A stretch of 64,000 nucleotides of DNA from Arabidopsis thaliana (GCF_000001735.4 NC_003074.8:5518101-5582100), one strand, 5' to 3'. Positions 24,701-38,672 are shown, counted from the first letter of the stretch. Made by a program: numbers and translations. Notes: generated from the sequence alone by a model not told the origin.

Positions 24701-27700
24701 TATCTCCATCTTCGAATCTGTTGTTTGGGTCACCATTACTTATTACATGATCGGATTTGCTCCAGAACTCAGCAGGTGAAGATGATTCTTGAACCCGCAA
24801 CGTGTTAACATTGTCCATATAGATAATATTAACCACCTAGTAAAAGTAATGTTAGCTCAATTGGTTATTTTTGTTTGGCAGGTTCTTGAAGCATTTGTTG
24901 GTGATATTTCTGACACAGCAAATGGCTGGTGGTATATTTAGGTTCATCGCGGCAACTTGCAGATCGATGATTCTTGCTAATACGGGAGGAGCTCTAGTTA
25001 TCCTCCTCCTCTTCTTGCTTGGAGGGTTCATTGTTCCTAGAGGTAATAGTACATCAATAACACTATCAAACTAATTTTTATAATATGAAAACTAATTTTG
25101 TGTTTTGATGATGTTATGGTTAACAGGTGAGATACCTAAATGGTGGAAATGGGCTTACTGGGTTTCACCAATGGCTTACACTTACGATGCTTTAACTGTC
25201 AATGAAATGCTTGCTCCTAGATGGATTAATCAACCGGTAAAATTTCTGCTACAGTTATTAACATGTCTCTTATATGACTTCCTTTTTTTTTTTTTTTTAT
25301 CAAGCAATGCTCTTTTACTTTCCTTGCAGTCTTCTGATAACTCCACGAGCTTAGGGTTGGCTGTTCTTGAGATTTTCGATATTTTCACGGATCCAAACTG
25401 GTATTGGATCGGGGTAGGAGGCATTCTCGGGTTTACGGTTCTCTTTAACATCCTCGTTACCCTCGCTCTTACATTCCTAAACCGTAAGTACACTTATATT
25501 GATTGATTGTTTTTATCATGTTTTCTAATAGAATCATATATCTACAATAACTTGAGACCTAAATGTTATGATATAGAAGAACATGAACGTTGACATTTAT
25601 TTTTGTTCCTTCTCAAACAAACAATATCACTTTTTGTTGATATGCCAGCACTTGAGAAACAGCAAGCCGTTGTTTCAAAAGAAAATACAGAGGAAAACAG
25701 AGCAGAGAACGGCTCAAAGAGTAAGAGCATTGACGTGAAAAGAGGAATGGTTCTACCTTTTACTCCTCTCACAATGTCCTTCGACAACGTAAACTACTAC
25801 GTCGACATGCCTAAGGTAACACCAAATCCCAAATCCTTGTTGACATTAAAACCATAAAGATGTTAACCAAAAAAGAAAACAGGAAATGAAGGAACAAGGA
25901 GTTTCCAAGGATAAGCTTCAGCTACTAAAGGAAGTGACAGGGGTCTTTAGGCCAGGGGTATTAACAGCTTTGATGGGAGTTAGTGGAGCTGGTAAGACCA
26001 CTTTAATGGATGTTTTAGCTGGTAGAAAAACCGGTGGTTACATCGAAGGAGACATCAGAATCTCTGGTTTCCCTAAAAGACAAGAAACCTTTGCAAGAAT
26101 CTCTGGTTATTGTGAACAGAACGATATCCACTCACCGCAAGTTACTGTCAAAGAGTCTCTCATCTACTCTGCTTTCCTTCGTCTCCCAAAAGAAGTCACT
26201 AAATATGAGAAAATGGTAACACTTCTTCTTGTAACTTAACACCATTTATAATAGGATCTCAATCCATACACCAACTTTTGCAGAGATTTGTGGATGAAGT
26301 GATGGAGCTAGTAGAGCTAGAGAGTCTAAAAGACGCGGTGGTGGGGCTTCCAGGTATCACAGGGTTATCAACAGAGCAGAGGAAGAGACTTACAATTGCA
26401 GTGGAATTAGTGGCGAATCCATCTATAATCTTCATGGATGAGCCAACCTCTGGTCTTGACGCTAGGGCTGCAGCGATTGTGATGAGGACAGTGAGGAATA
26501 CAGTTGACACAGGAAGAACTGTGGTCTGCACAATCCACCAACCTAGCATTGATATCTTTGAAGCTTTTGATGAACTTCTTCTTTTGAAGAGAGGAGGACA
26601 AGTGATTTATGCTGGTCCTTTAGGTCAAAACTCTCACAAGATTATCGAATATTTCCAGGTCAGATTCTACATTTAATTTGTCAAGGTCTCTATATTAAAA
26701 TGTAAGAACTTTCATGATCAGTCCTCTTTTGAGAAACTGCAGGCGATTCATGGAGTTCCGAAGATTAAAGAGAAGTATAATCCGGCGACATGGATGCTAG
26801 AAGTGAGCTCAATGGCTGCAGAAGCTAAGCTTGAGATAGATTTTGCTGAGCATTATAAAACATCATCCTTATATCAGTAAGTTCAACCTAATATTCAAAG
26901 CTAAGATCATTCCAGATATTTTAACTCAATTAGAATTGTTCGTGGTGTAGACAAAACAAGAATCTTGTAAAGGAACTAAGCACACCACCACAAGGAGCAA
27001 GCGATCTCTACTTCTCAACGCGGTTCTCACAATCATTGTTAGGACAATTCAAATCTTGTTTGTGGAAGCAGTGGATAACTTACTGGAGAACTCCTGACTA
27101 CAATCTAGCAAGATTTTTCTTTACATTGGCTGCAGCTGTCATGCTCGGATCAATTTTCTGGAAAGTTGGCACAAAAAGGTTTGTTTAATTACTTGAATCG
27201 AATACAGAGGCCTCAAATCTAGTATCAGAGTCCTTACTTATATCTAAACTCTATACAACTGTTTTCAAAAACAGGGAAAACGCTAATGATCTTACAAAGG
27301 TTATTGGAGCAATGTATGCTGCTGTTTTATTCGTGGGCGTAAACAACTCTTCATCTGTCCAACCGCTAATAGCCGTGGAAAGATCTGTATTCTATAGAGA
27401 AAGAGCTGCTGAAATGTACTCTGCTTTACCTTATGCCCTAGCACAGGTGAGATTAAACTAGAAACGTTTTAGTTACTTGACAAACAAGAAACCTTAATGG
27501 GTCGTAAAGCAGTCTTTAACTAAAACTTTCCCATGGTTTCAGGTGGTATGCGAAATACCGTATGTGCTGATCCAAACTACATATTATACACTAATTATAT
27601 ACGCCATGATGTGTTTCGAATGGACATTGGCCAAATTCTTTTGGTTTTACTTCGTATCATTTATGTCCTTCCTCTACTTCACATACTATGGGATGATGAC

Positions 27701-28163
27701 AGTTGCCCTCACCCCAAATCAGCAAGTTGCAGCTGTTTTTGCCGGAGCTTTCTACGGACTTTTCAACCTCTTTTCTGGTTTTGTCATTCCTAGACCGGTT
27801 AGTGTTGGTTACTTTTCTGGCAAGAAAGCTGAAACCCTAAATGATTCTCTATTGATTCTATCATAAGCTGGTTTTACTTTCCTCTTGCAGAGAATTCCGA
27901 AATGGTGGATATGGTATTACTGGATCTGTCCAGTGGCTTGGACTGTGTATGGATTGATTGTTTCGCAGTACGGTGACGTGGAGGATACGATTAAAGTTCC
28001 GGGTATGGCAAATGATCCGACGATAAAGTGGTACATTGAAAACCACTATGGATACGACGCAGATTTTATGATACCGATTGCTACTGTGTTAGTGGGCTTT
28101 ACTCTCTTTTTTGCGTTTATGTTTGCTTTTGGCATAAGAACGCTCAACTTCCAACAACGATAG
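21797..28163 (+). CDS. ABCG29: ABCG29 (PDR1), full-size pleiotropic drug resistance transporter
   Basis: Nineteen exons: 21797-22107, 22240-22449, 22530-22614, 22693-22852, 22930-23060, 23343-23433, 23532-23833, 24177-24775, 24882-25042, 25127-25236, 25330-25483, 25649-25815, 25883-26215, 26284-26658, 26743-26876, 26951-27178, 27275-27446, 27543-27797 and 27891-28163. They give 1416 aa with every junction in frame. The order is the reverse ABCG layout: NBD1 (Walker A GPPSSGKT at 180-187, signature ISGGQKKR, Walker [14 protein letters not shown]), six TM segments, NBD2 ([10 protein letters not shown], signature [10 protein letters not shown], Walker [14 protein letters not shown]), six TM segments. 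ABCG29 is established as a plasma-membrane p-coumaryl alcohol exporter acting in lignification. A decayed copy of its 3' end lies 600 bp downstream. Confidence 0.97.
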
Positions 28164-28760
28164 GGTGTAGTTGCCTGCCGGATATGTTTGGCGTGAAGTA
28201 GAAAAAAATGAAAAATGAGGGTTTATGCCATATAGTTTGTGATTGATGCTTTATTGATTGTAAGTAAAGTGTACAATATATACAACACAATAGATTGTGG
28301 GGAGAATTTACAAGGACAAATCTAATTATAATTAACTTAAGATCTAAATTTATGTATATCCTAACAGTTATATCCGTTTTGTACACTATTTTAAAACTTT
28401 TTACAGATCTAAGATAAACATAGATTTATTTTAAGAATCAAATTGTGAAAACTCTGCGTGGAAAAAATTAATCATGAGTCATGACAATGATGAGCTAGTT
28501 AAGGTTCCAAGTGATTGCAATCACATTTTGTGAGCACTAAAGAACACATACACACACTATATATATATTCTTGATCACCTAACGAGTGAATCAAAAGAGA
28601 TGAGTAGTTTATTGTATTTTGGGACAAACTTCGATTAAATAATATTTACACTATTTCATGAAAACATTTGATCACTCATCAAATACATCTTATGAAGGCG
28701 CATATATATCTACTGTTTATGAAATCTAATCTACTTTACTATATGAAAAAAACATACAAA

Positions 28761-28941
28761 TTTGCCGGAGCTTTCTAAAGACTTCTCAGCTTCTTCTCCG
28801 GTATTATCATCCCTAGACCGGTCAATTTTGGTTACTTAAGTTGCAAGAAATCTCCGTGTAACCCAAATTTCATAAATGCGTAGTGGGATTTACTCTTCTT
28901 CTTTTTTGGTTTCATATTTGGTGTTTGCCTTTCGCGTAAAA
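28761..28941 (+). pseudogene. Decayed fragment of the ABCG29 3' end
   Basis: The block from TTTGCCGGAGCTTTCTA to ATCCCTAGACCGGT, GGTTACTT and GCAAGAAA matches the end of ABCG29 exon 18 plus the start of the next intron (about 27739-27845). The second block (AGTGGG-TTTACTCTTCTTC and GCGTAAAA) resembles the last TM segment of exon 19 (about 28090-28140). The part between is missing, and TTTCTAAAG has a stop where the gene has TTTCTACGG. This is an internally deleted duplicate. Confidence 0.85.
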
Positions 28942-29727
28942 TACCAACATATAGCAAAGAGCGTTTAGACGTCAAATGTGTTTGTTTTATTTGTGTAGAG
29001 TATACATACTTTTTTAAGAAAAGAAAAAAGAAGTTATGAAAGCTTGTTCTTTTTTGTTAAAGATTATGAAAGCTTGTTTAAATCCTAATCACATCTCGTA
29101 CTAAATAAAGAACTATATGTGTGTGGGTAATATTATCCAATCTCTTTAAATTTAAACCACTTGTCTCATCTCATATGCAAAACGTGTATCTTGTAAGAAC
29201 ACACGCTCTTCTAATATAGAAATAGATCGCGTAACAAGTGGACTTGGAAAAGCTATAGTTTATGGCGTTTTCGGACAGATTTACACTTAAATAATATTAT
29301 CCTCACATCTTTTAAATTCAATTATTTCATTATCTTGGTTATCAGAACTGAGTTTTGTCGGTAACATTGTATCTTTAAAAAAAATTATCCTAAACAAAGA
29401 ACGAAACGATACAATAGTATAAATTTGTTCTTGTCATAAACGATAATTTCCAGGTAAGATTAAGGATAAAACAAAAAAGCTTATAATAGCAATTTAAAAC
29501 ACGAATTCAACGTACGATCCACCACAATCCTCGTCGTCTTTCAAACTTAAAATACCGAAACTACCCTTACCTTCTTCTTTCCATAAGAAATCAAAACCAA
29601 GTCCTATGGTCGCAATTGTATCTCTATCTAAAAATCTTCTTTGAATTTGTGTATACACAAATCTTATTCAACGAATCATTTATCACCAAAAGGTTCTCTC
29701 TTTTTTGTTTGTTTCTGTCTTGTGTGA
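28942..29727. other. Spacer upstream of the MYB gene
   Basis: About 0.8 kb AT-rich DNA ending in a CT-rich leader. No other gene is seen. Confidence 0.5.
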
Positions 29728-31297
29728 ATGACTCGTCGGTGTTCGCATTGTAGCAACAATGGGCACAATTCACGCACGTGTCCAACGCGTGGTGGTGGCA
29801 CGTGCGGTGGAAGTGGCGGAGGAGGAGGAGGTGGTGGTGGAGGAGGGTCTGGTTCCTCCTCCGCCGTGAAGTTATTTGGTGTGAGGTTAACGGATGGCTC
29901 GATTATTAAAAAGAGTGCGAGTATGGGTAATCTCTCGGCATTGGCTGTTGCGGCGGCGGCGGCAACGCACCACCGTTTATCTCCGTCGTCTCCTCTGGCG
30001 ACGTCAAATCTTAATGATTCGCCGTTATCGGATCATGCCCGATACTCTAATTTGCATCATAATGAAGGGTATTTATCTGATGATCCTGCTCATGGTTCTG
30101 GGTCTAGTCACCGTCGTGGTGAGAGGAAGAGAGGTAAAGGAAACGACTTAATAATCGATTGTTGCATATTCATAGTAAAGTTTGGAACTTTGAATTTGAA
30201 ATTGCTCTAAAGGTTTTACTTTGACATTAGTAAAGGTTATTGCTAGAAATTGAATGGATTTAGATCTTACTGGTGAGTGGAATTGTTGGGAACAACTTAG
30301 TGTTGGATGCTTAGATACTTGTGTTGGACTTAAGTGCTTATCAAAACATATCTCATTGTGAATCATATTGTTGAATTTTAGTTTAAGAAGATGAAAGGTT
30401 TTGTATTCTTAAATGTGATATGGTTTTTACATGTATATTTGGTGTAACAGGTGTTCCTTGGACTGAAGAGGAACATAGACTATTCTTAGTCGGTCTTCAG
30501 AAACTCGGGAAAGGAGATTGGCGCGGTATTTCGAGAAACTATGTAACGTCAAGAACTCCTACACAAGTGGCTAGTCATGCTCAAAAGTATTTTATTCGAC
30601 ATACTAGTTCAAGCCGCAGGAAAAGACGGTCTAGCCTCTTCGACATGGTTACAGATGAGATGGTTAGTATCTTTTCTTCATGATTTTTCTTATTCTATGG
30701 AAATGTTTGGAAACTTGTATTGAATGTCTCCTCTGTTTTTGCCGCATTTAGGTAACCGATTCATCGCCAACACAGGAAGAGCAGACCTTAAACGGTTCCT
30801 CTCCAAGCAAGGAACCTGAAAAGAAAAGCTACCTTCCTTCACTTGAGCTCTCACTCAATAATACCACAGAAGCTGAAGAGGTCGTAGCCACGGCGCCACG
30901 ACAGGAAAAATCTCAAGAAGCTATAGAACCATCAAATGGTGTTTCACCAATGCTAGTCCCGGGTGGCTTCTTTCCTCCTTGTTTTCCAGTGACTTACACG
31001 ATTTGGCTCCCTGCGTCACTTCACGGAACAGAACATGCCTTAAACGCTGAGACTTCTTCTCAGCAGCATCAGGTCCTAAAACCAAAACCTGGATTTGCTA
31101 AAGAACGTGTGAACATGGACGAGTTGGTCGGTATGTCTCAGCTTAGCATAGGAATGGCGACAAGACACGAAACCGAAACTTCCCCTTCCCCGCTATCTTT
31201 GAGACTAGAGCCCTCAAGGCCATCAGCGTTTCACTCGAATGGCTCGGTTAATGGTGCAGATTTGAGTAAAGGCAACAGCGCGATTCAGGCTATCTAA
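29728..31297 (+). CDS. Zinc-knuckle, SHAQKYF-type single-MYB transcription factor
   Basis: Three exons (29728-30133, 30451-30662, 30752-31297) give 387 aa. A CCHC knuckle (C5, C8, H13, C18) is followed by a polyglycine stretch, a KLFGVRL motif (48-54) of the R/KLFGV repressor type, and a single MYB repeat (137-183) ending in SHAQKYF. That repeat recognises I-box/GATAA-type elements in related proteins. Two LxLxL (EAR-like) stretches occur in the C-terminal half: LELSL and LSLRL. Relatives such as KUA1/MYBH repress transcription in growth, senescence and sugar signalling. Repression here is inference from the motifs. The position corresponds to At3g16350; I give no symbol because I am unsure of one. 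Confidence 0.93.
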
Positions 31298-34200
31298 AAA
31301 ATCTTTGTTATTGTGTTAAAGAATGAAGAAGGAAGACCCTGACCGGATTAAACCAGAGGATGTTCCTGGTTTAGGACGAAACAAACCAAGCCATAAGCCA
31401 TTAGAGAGAACAATTACTTACAAAGGAAAAAAAAACAGAGCAAACTGTAACAAAGACTTACCAAACAGTCAAAAACACATTTCTCAGCATCACGTCATAC
31501 TTACATAAGATAAGCGTAACTTACAATTTTACCCTTCATTTTTCATGTTTAAGGCAAATTATTTATTATCTAGAGACTAAACAATAAAGAATGTTACAAA
31601 ACATAAACTTGTTGCTACCGTTCGACCATTTTTACTGTTAAATGTTCGACAAGAACATTAAAATGGATATAAGCAGAAAAGAAAGAGAAAAAGAGAGAGT
31701 ATTTGTTCTTTGTTGTGAAGCTGCTTTCAGCAATGGCAGCACAAATCAAATCAGGAGACGAGAGAGAATCAATGCTGCGTTGGGAATCATTTCCAAGAAA
31801 ATGAATAGGGACCCTAAAGTCGAATTTTGTAAATGATTGCAATTTCTGGCACCATAAGTTCCTAAAGTATTCCAAATGAGCCACTCTCTAATGCTAAAAT
31901 AGTAAAAATGTGTCAACATTTCTCCAAATGTGTATTCACACTATCTTTCATCTCTTTTATTTATGTTCCTTTCTTGTGCTTCAATCTACCGTCTCTTTCG
32001 TTTCTCGAATGACTAGTACGGCTTTTATATCAGGATTATTCTTGTAATGATCTTACGTTTTGGATGGATCCAACATATCAATCGCAGTTGTGTCTCTATT
32101 TATGTCGTTAGAAGCGTTTGCGGTGGTGAATTATATCCCTAACGCTATCGAATTACAATCTTTTATGCATGGCCGCACATGGACTAGTGCGGTTGATACA
32201 TTTAAAAGAAATACTTTTTGATACATAGAAATATGTTCAAAGCAAATTTTGCCCGGAAAAAATGTGTTTAGTTCTTTAACAATTGAGAAAACTAGTTGAA
32301 GTTAGTTAGATGACATATATTTTAATATTCTACCATTTTTTATTTTGGTTTTGAACGGTGATATAAATAGGATAATGAGTTTGGATTACATTTCCTAATG
32401 AGAGAGAAGTTCTATTCTAGTTTCCTAAATTGAAAAATTTTATGTGACCACAAATGCATGGTTAAATTAAAGACGATGGCTAATTAAAGAACGGTCTCAC
32501 AAGAAAGAGATATCTAATTCACTAGAAAACCTATGTTTACAATGAATTGAGAGCCTTTATAAATGCTGGTATGCATGGTACTAGTCTAAATTGTGTTCAA
32601 CTAAGCTAATTCCTAAGAATTGTGTGAAAGAATGGAGGATAAGATGTTATTGGAGACTAAACGATGATTATAATCGGGAGTATATGGAGTTCTATGGACA
32701 TTTTATCTCTATCTGTAAAGGTAAAGGCATGGACGTACGTAGTCTTTAGGGATGATAAGGGTCTAATCTATCTTGAATACTCACTAACGTAATCTAAGTA
32801 AGCCAGCTATGATAGCTTAGAGTTCTAACCACACTCAAATGATATAAAGTTTCCCAATGAGTTATAAGAACAATGCCAAAATGGTATTCCTAAAAGGATT
32901 CATCACTTAATCTTTTAATATGTTTCAAACCCTTTAATAAAATGGTCAAACGTCTTTATGATGGTCTCTTGTCACCAGTTTTGTTTGTCAAATAGTAGTG
33001 GAATTTGTTTTCCATGGTTGTGCAGCCTCATCTGTAACAACTAACAAACACGAATTCAAAATTCTTCACAATGACCATTATGTTTGTACCAATCACATTT
33101 ATACTCAAAAGAATTATTGCTATTGTTCTGTTTCAACTCTCAACCACGACAACTACTCAAAACTTGATAGTATTTTCTAGTTGGGATGAGTAAATGAAAT
33201 TGTATATTAACATGATATGTCGGAAGACGGTTCCCTATGATTTAATGTAAAACTCGGGTCTATATTTTTATTTTACTTTTATGATTATGATTAGTCGTTA
33301 TCGGCCGATTTATTTGTTATTTAACAATTTGTTTAGGATTATAGCTTTTTCGGATTGGGAGGAATCATGTTCATAATATCGCGGAGGTGTAATTATTCAC
33401 GAAAGTGATAGAGGATAAAAATAAATTTGTTTAGCATATACTTTATTTAACGGGTGATAGATGATTGAAGTTACATCTTTCAAATAATTGGATATTATTG
33501 AATTTATATTAATAGTTGAGAAGAATGTTTTTAATTGAGTAATCAACACAATTAAAAGAATTAAAAATCTGTTTGTGTGTCGACATTTGAACTTTTAAGG
33601 AGTCATCTTCAATCACGAACCAGTCAACATTGTGCCCTTTATACGAAATACTTAGTTCAATTAGGTGCTAATAGCTACTTCTAATAACTTTAGTAGCACA
33701 AATTCTGGCATCATGTATATCCAACAAAAAATCTCAAGATAACTTTCCGAAGAATATCTATCATTTAAAAATAAACTTTCTCTAAACATGTATTAATCTT
33801 CCAATCATAGGAATTAATAGTGGAACAAGCTAGCCTTCTAAAGTATTACAAGACTGATTTTGTCTTGAATATGAATATAAGTTATATTACAAACTAGCCT
33901 ATAGTCTAGCAATTTCCTAATAATATATGAAAACTAAATCTCTACATATTTTCTCCCTTCGAATTAATTAGTCATTTGTACCAGAGGCAGAGATGATAGT
34001 TACGAGTTCATAATAATTAAGAGTTAAGACTATATATAGCCTTAAAGCTTAGAAATATACAAAAGATCATAAGAACAAAAAATAATTTTCTTTTATAAAA
34101 TTAAGATCACATATATATATAAAGGAATAATTGGATTGTGTAACACATATACAACAAAATTTAGATAAATGTCATGAATTTTGTCCTCTTTTATTAGAAT

Positions 34201-36250
34201 TTTATCTTGTATAATACTAAAAGGTAAACATAATAACATTTGATTTAAATACAAAATTGGGGTTTATCATGTAAAACCAACCTCACAAGTTTTGGAATGA
34301 ATTGTTTTGTTTCTTCTAATTTTGTGGTATTACATATTTGTTATTAGAGGGGAGGTCGGAATTAAGGAGAATAATCGAGATGAGACAGCAAGCAATAATA
34401 AAACTTAGATTCTAAACCCACTTCCACCGAAAATATGTAGTAGACAAGTCCTTTATGTGAGATTGGTTTGGTGGGCGGAGGAATAAATAAAGCTGATTTT
34501 TTTTTGTATATGATCAATCTCTCTCTCTTCTGTAATTCGATCTCACGATGCTTGTCTGAGAGAGAAAGAGATATAGAAAGGAACAAATTATGCTGTAATG
34601 ATAAAAAGATCTTTTATGTCTTTGTGTCAATCATTTAGATCACACTTGTTATGTGCTCTTCAGTTTTTCCTTTTTAGATACTTGTTCCTTGTTTCCAATA
34701 ACAGAAATTTATGGTTTATTTTTTACTCGTTGGATATATGTATACCTTATTCTCTCTCTCTCTCTTTTTGGTTTCCTACTTCTTTCTTTTTTTGTTACAA
34801 TATAGAAGTAGGAAACACACGCATCCGCACAAGTACTAGCCTTTCCTTGGCACACAACACCCTCTCACCTCCACACATTAATGGAAGAAACTTGGAAAAG
34901 ATTTGCATCTAATTTTTCAATGTTTGTTGCAGCGGTCAAAGAGAAAGAAAACACATCAAACAGAAAACCCCAATAGAAATCTATTTATTTCTGGTCTTGA
35001 TCATGATACTAACCTTGACTATGTTTTTAATATAAAAATGTCGTTTAATGTTTATCACAAGATATAATCCTTACTTAGTAATTGAATTCCGGACCCCAAA
35101 CTAAAATACTTCGAATTAGTATTGCTTTCTGTTGTTGAAACAAAAGATAAGCAATAATAGTGTTTGCTAGTGTGCTAGATTCCAACAATTTTTTCTTCCA
35201 AAAGTACAACTTTTTTTTGCCCATTTCGTAAATTCATATGTACATATATAGTTGAATGTTGTGGGTGTACGTAATTGGTACCATTAAAATCAGGAAATCA
35301 CAACCTTAAAAATAACAAAAAAAAAAAGAAAAAAGAAAAGACAATGATATTATAGAAAACTTTGTGAAAACATGAATTAAATTCAGTAATTAATCAAGAC
35401 GGAAATGGTCTGTTCAGAATATTTTTCTTGAACTGTATACTTTTTCAATCTATAACTTTCTTTTTCACTTTCAGGAAAATTCGTGTCCACATACATTTTA
35501 CTAGTATATATTTGCCTCATTTCCAAAGGTGTGTTTCGTATAGTATCAACGTTTAGCTTTTAGGTTCTATATTCGAAATTTTACATGTTTCTATGATGTA
35601 CGTATATATATAATATTAGTCGTATTCCCATTCGTGAGATCCTTTGATTACTTATTAATTAAGATGCATTTCAGTTATATTTTTGGGCAATAGATCAATC
35701 ATCCACAGTAGTTTAAGTTTCATAATGGACCATACTATTAATTAAACAATCAACATTGAGGAATTCTCTAATTGAAATCTCTTATTCAAAACTTTAACAT
35801 AAACACTATCTTATATATATAAAAGATTACTATACATTCAAACTTATATATCAACACACATATATGATCATTTGATAACACCTACCATTTGTGTTATACA
35901 TATATTTTATAGAGAAGTTATAGAAAATTATACTGAGTATACATCTATGTGTCATCGAAATAAGCTGATAATAACGAATACACGTTTTCTTTTTATGTCT
36001 GGAGTAGAATACAGCATTCATGCCCTTACGTTGCAGGTTCCCATCATTTTACAAATATTCTCTTCTCTTTTCTACTTTCTCTTTTTTGATGTAATACGAT
36101 CTATTTATTTATTCTATATTTCACTATATATATCTCAGATGTCCAACGTTTCAGTATTGCATTGCCACTCGAATTACCTAAGATAAAAACGAATTATCAC
36201 TTTGATTTTTCGCACTTATAGTTAAATCTATTCTCAAAATTTAAACAAAC
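31298..36250. other. Five-kilobase gene-poor stretch
   Basis: AT-rich DNA between the MYB gene and AHP4. Short open frames (for example 31642-31836 and 34598-34912) lack recognisable domains or splice context. Simple CT and GA tracts occur near 34520-34760. The AHP4 promoter and leader lie at the right end. I could not identify a transposon, although eroded ones would be hard to see by eye. Confidence 0.5.
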
Positions 36251-37418
36251 ATGCAGAGGCAAGTGGCACTCATCAAGCAGTCCCTCTTTGATCAGGTTTT
36301 GGTCGTTTGTTTCTTCGTATTTTCGTAATATAACTTCGTACGTCGTACCACTTATATATGAATTTCTTCATATAATTTAGAAAATGACTAATATAGGAAA
36401 ATGCATGCAGGGATATCTCGACGAACAATTCATGGAGTTAGAAGAGCTCCAAGATGATGCAAACCCTAATTTTGTTGAAGAAGTTTCCGCATTATACTTC
36501 AAAGATTCAGCTCGGTTAATCAATAACATTGACCAAGCTTTGTGAGTATTATTTTGTTTTCTATTATATATATATTTTTTTTTTTTCAGTTTTCTAATCA
36601 TTTTTACAATGCAGGGAAAGAGGATCATTTGATTTCAATCGGCTGGATAGTTACATGCATCAGTTTAAGGGAAGCAGCACGAGGTAATTTCCCCCCTTAG
36701 TTTTTGACTATTCTAATTACGCCTTCAAGAAATAATTTTACTTAAAGAAATGCGAATACTTAAATGTTTATAAGATAAAAGAATGTAACGCAAAAGTACA
36801 TTAAAATTACTTCCATTCTCATTCAGGATTCAATGACAGAATCTACTTTAACCAGAAATAATTAGATTTTATGATCGTTAGTTATACTGACAAATGTTGC
36901 ATTTCTTTTTTTTGTAGCATTGGGGCAAGTAAAGTGAAAGCTGAATGCACTACGTTTAGGGAATACTGCAGAGCTGGAAATGCGGAAGGGTACTTTCGTC
37001 TTTATACTTATATACCTTCATGCTTCTCGTTTTTAACAGAAAACTAAGTAACGGGGTCAAAATGAAAATAAGTATAGTTTAGATGGCTAAAATTGCTGCA
37101 ATTAATCCGCTGAACCTTGAACTTTTACTTTACTTCATTTTCGACCCCCTAATTAGTTTTCTTCGCTTTTTCTTACTTGCAGATGCTTGAGGACTTTCCA
37201 GCAACTGAAGAAAGAACACTCAACGTTGAGAAAGAAGCTTGAACATTATTTCCAGGCGAGCCAATAATCAATTATGCTTAATAATTTACATAATTAGAAT
37301 GTGATTAGAAGTTATCATCAATCACTTTTGATATAGTATTTGCTGAAGTGAAATTTTTTGTAATGAACAGTTGGCAAGGCAGGCGGGGCCTAAGGAGACA
37401 GCACGTAGGCCCAAGTAA
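36251..37418 (+). CDS. AHP4: AHP4 histidine-containing phosphotransfer protein
   Basis: Six exons (36251-36295, 36411-36541, 36615-36683, 36918-36989, 37183-37255, 37371-37418) give 145 aa. The HPt motif YMHQFKGSSTSIGA contains the phosphorylatable His74, so the protein is not a pseudo-HPt like AHP6. AHPs carry phosphate from cytokinin-receptor-type histidine kinases to nuclear response regulators. The last intron begins with GC (CAG/GCGAGC) and ends AG. Splicing it gives the tail LARQAGPKETARRPK. Reading through adds only ASQ before a stop, giving 133 aa. Both C-termini are possible. The position matches At3g16360. Confidence 0.94.
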
Positions 37419-37834
37419 GAGAGAAAGAGAGAGAGACAGAGATAAATGAGGAATCGTCGTCGAATTTTGTAGCAAAACTATATAATAAATAGTTCCTCTT
37501 TATTTTTATATATTTCGATGTACGTTATAAAGAAGGTTTTGGACTTTTATATTATGTCCGTTAATAAACGGTCCAAATGTCTCTATGTTTTTCCCCTTAT
37601 ATCGCCAAATTTTCCCTTGGGAGTTTTATAGCTACGATTACCTCGTAACATATGGCTTCCTCTAATAACGGAATACAGAAAAGAGTGGACCAAAAAAATG
37701 CATTTTTTCGATTCTATGATGAATGCATTACCTTGTTTACAAAAGGAAAAAAAAAAGAAACTAAGCTTTACATTATTCGGTTTGTTTCCAGGAACCGTGT
37801 CCAAATCCTAAATATTCTTACCTATTTTTATATC

Positions 37835-38044
37835 ATTATGTTAATATTTGTCTCTACTAGTACTGATTAATAAATATTTAAAAAAGAAAAAAAAAACCAA
37901 AATATTCTTAGGTAAAAGTCTAAAATAACATTATCATTATGTTACTATTTGTCTCTACTAAAACTAATTATTAAAAAAAAAAGAATGCCATGGCTTAGAT
38001 GCAAACTATTCTTAGCTAAAAGTCTAAAATAATAACATTATCAT
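37835..38044. repeat. Two-copy tandem repeat, period about 100-105 bp
   Basis: Blocks at 37835-37873 and 37935-37973 share ATTTGTCTCTACTA with ATTATGTTA before it. Blocks at about 37899-37935 and 38005-38044 share AAAGTCTAAAATAA and CATTATCA. Units alternate in order, showing a tandem duplication in the AHP4-GDSL spacer. Confidence 0.75.
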
Positions 38045-38672
38045 AAACAATTAATATTACACTTTTCCATCTAATTTCTCTTACATGCCCTATTTTTCAA
38101 ACGATGTCGTTTAAGAATATCACATAGACCTTCTATTTCATGAAAAAACTAACTCACCAATGCAAATAAATAAATCAAATGTTTGTTTGTGGATAAAGTA
38201 AAACGTTTTCTTTCAATGGCCCAGCATTTACTAAAATTTATTTCAAGTTCTTCCACGTAAAGTCTACACTACATACACTCATACAGGCAGTGTAACGCTG
38301 ATTCGTAGAGCTGGAGAGTATCACAACAATAAATTTCTCTTCCGAAAGAAAACAGCCTAATATTAGGGAGATATTTACATACTCTATAAGATGTTCTTTA
38401 ATCTCTTATATATATTACATATGAAAGAATTAATTGTTTAATTATTATCCAAAGCGACGTGAAACCACTCTCATTTATTAGCCCTAGCTATATCTCACAA
38501 CCTCCATCTTCCTTACTTTAAAAACACAGACCAGATCCTATTTATAGCATCCATGTGCGCCATTGAAAGGTAAATTTATTTAATAAAGTTTACCTATAAT
38601 ATCAAATTATGCAAAACACAGGCTGGTTCAGTTTTTTCCACGAATCAAAAATGGTTGGAGAAATATTGAATA

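Noticed and set aside
31642-31836. Possible bHLH fragment (RRRERINAALG)
   Set aside because: Only one short basic run resembles bHLH; there is no helix-loop-helix pattern and no splice context.
34598-34912. 104-aa open frame in the spacer before AHP4
   Set aside because: Composition is driven by CT/T-rich simple sequence; no family is recognised.
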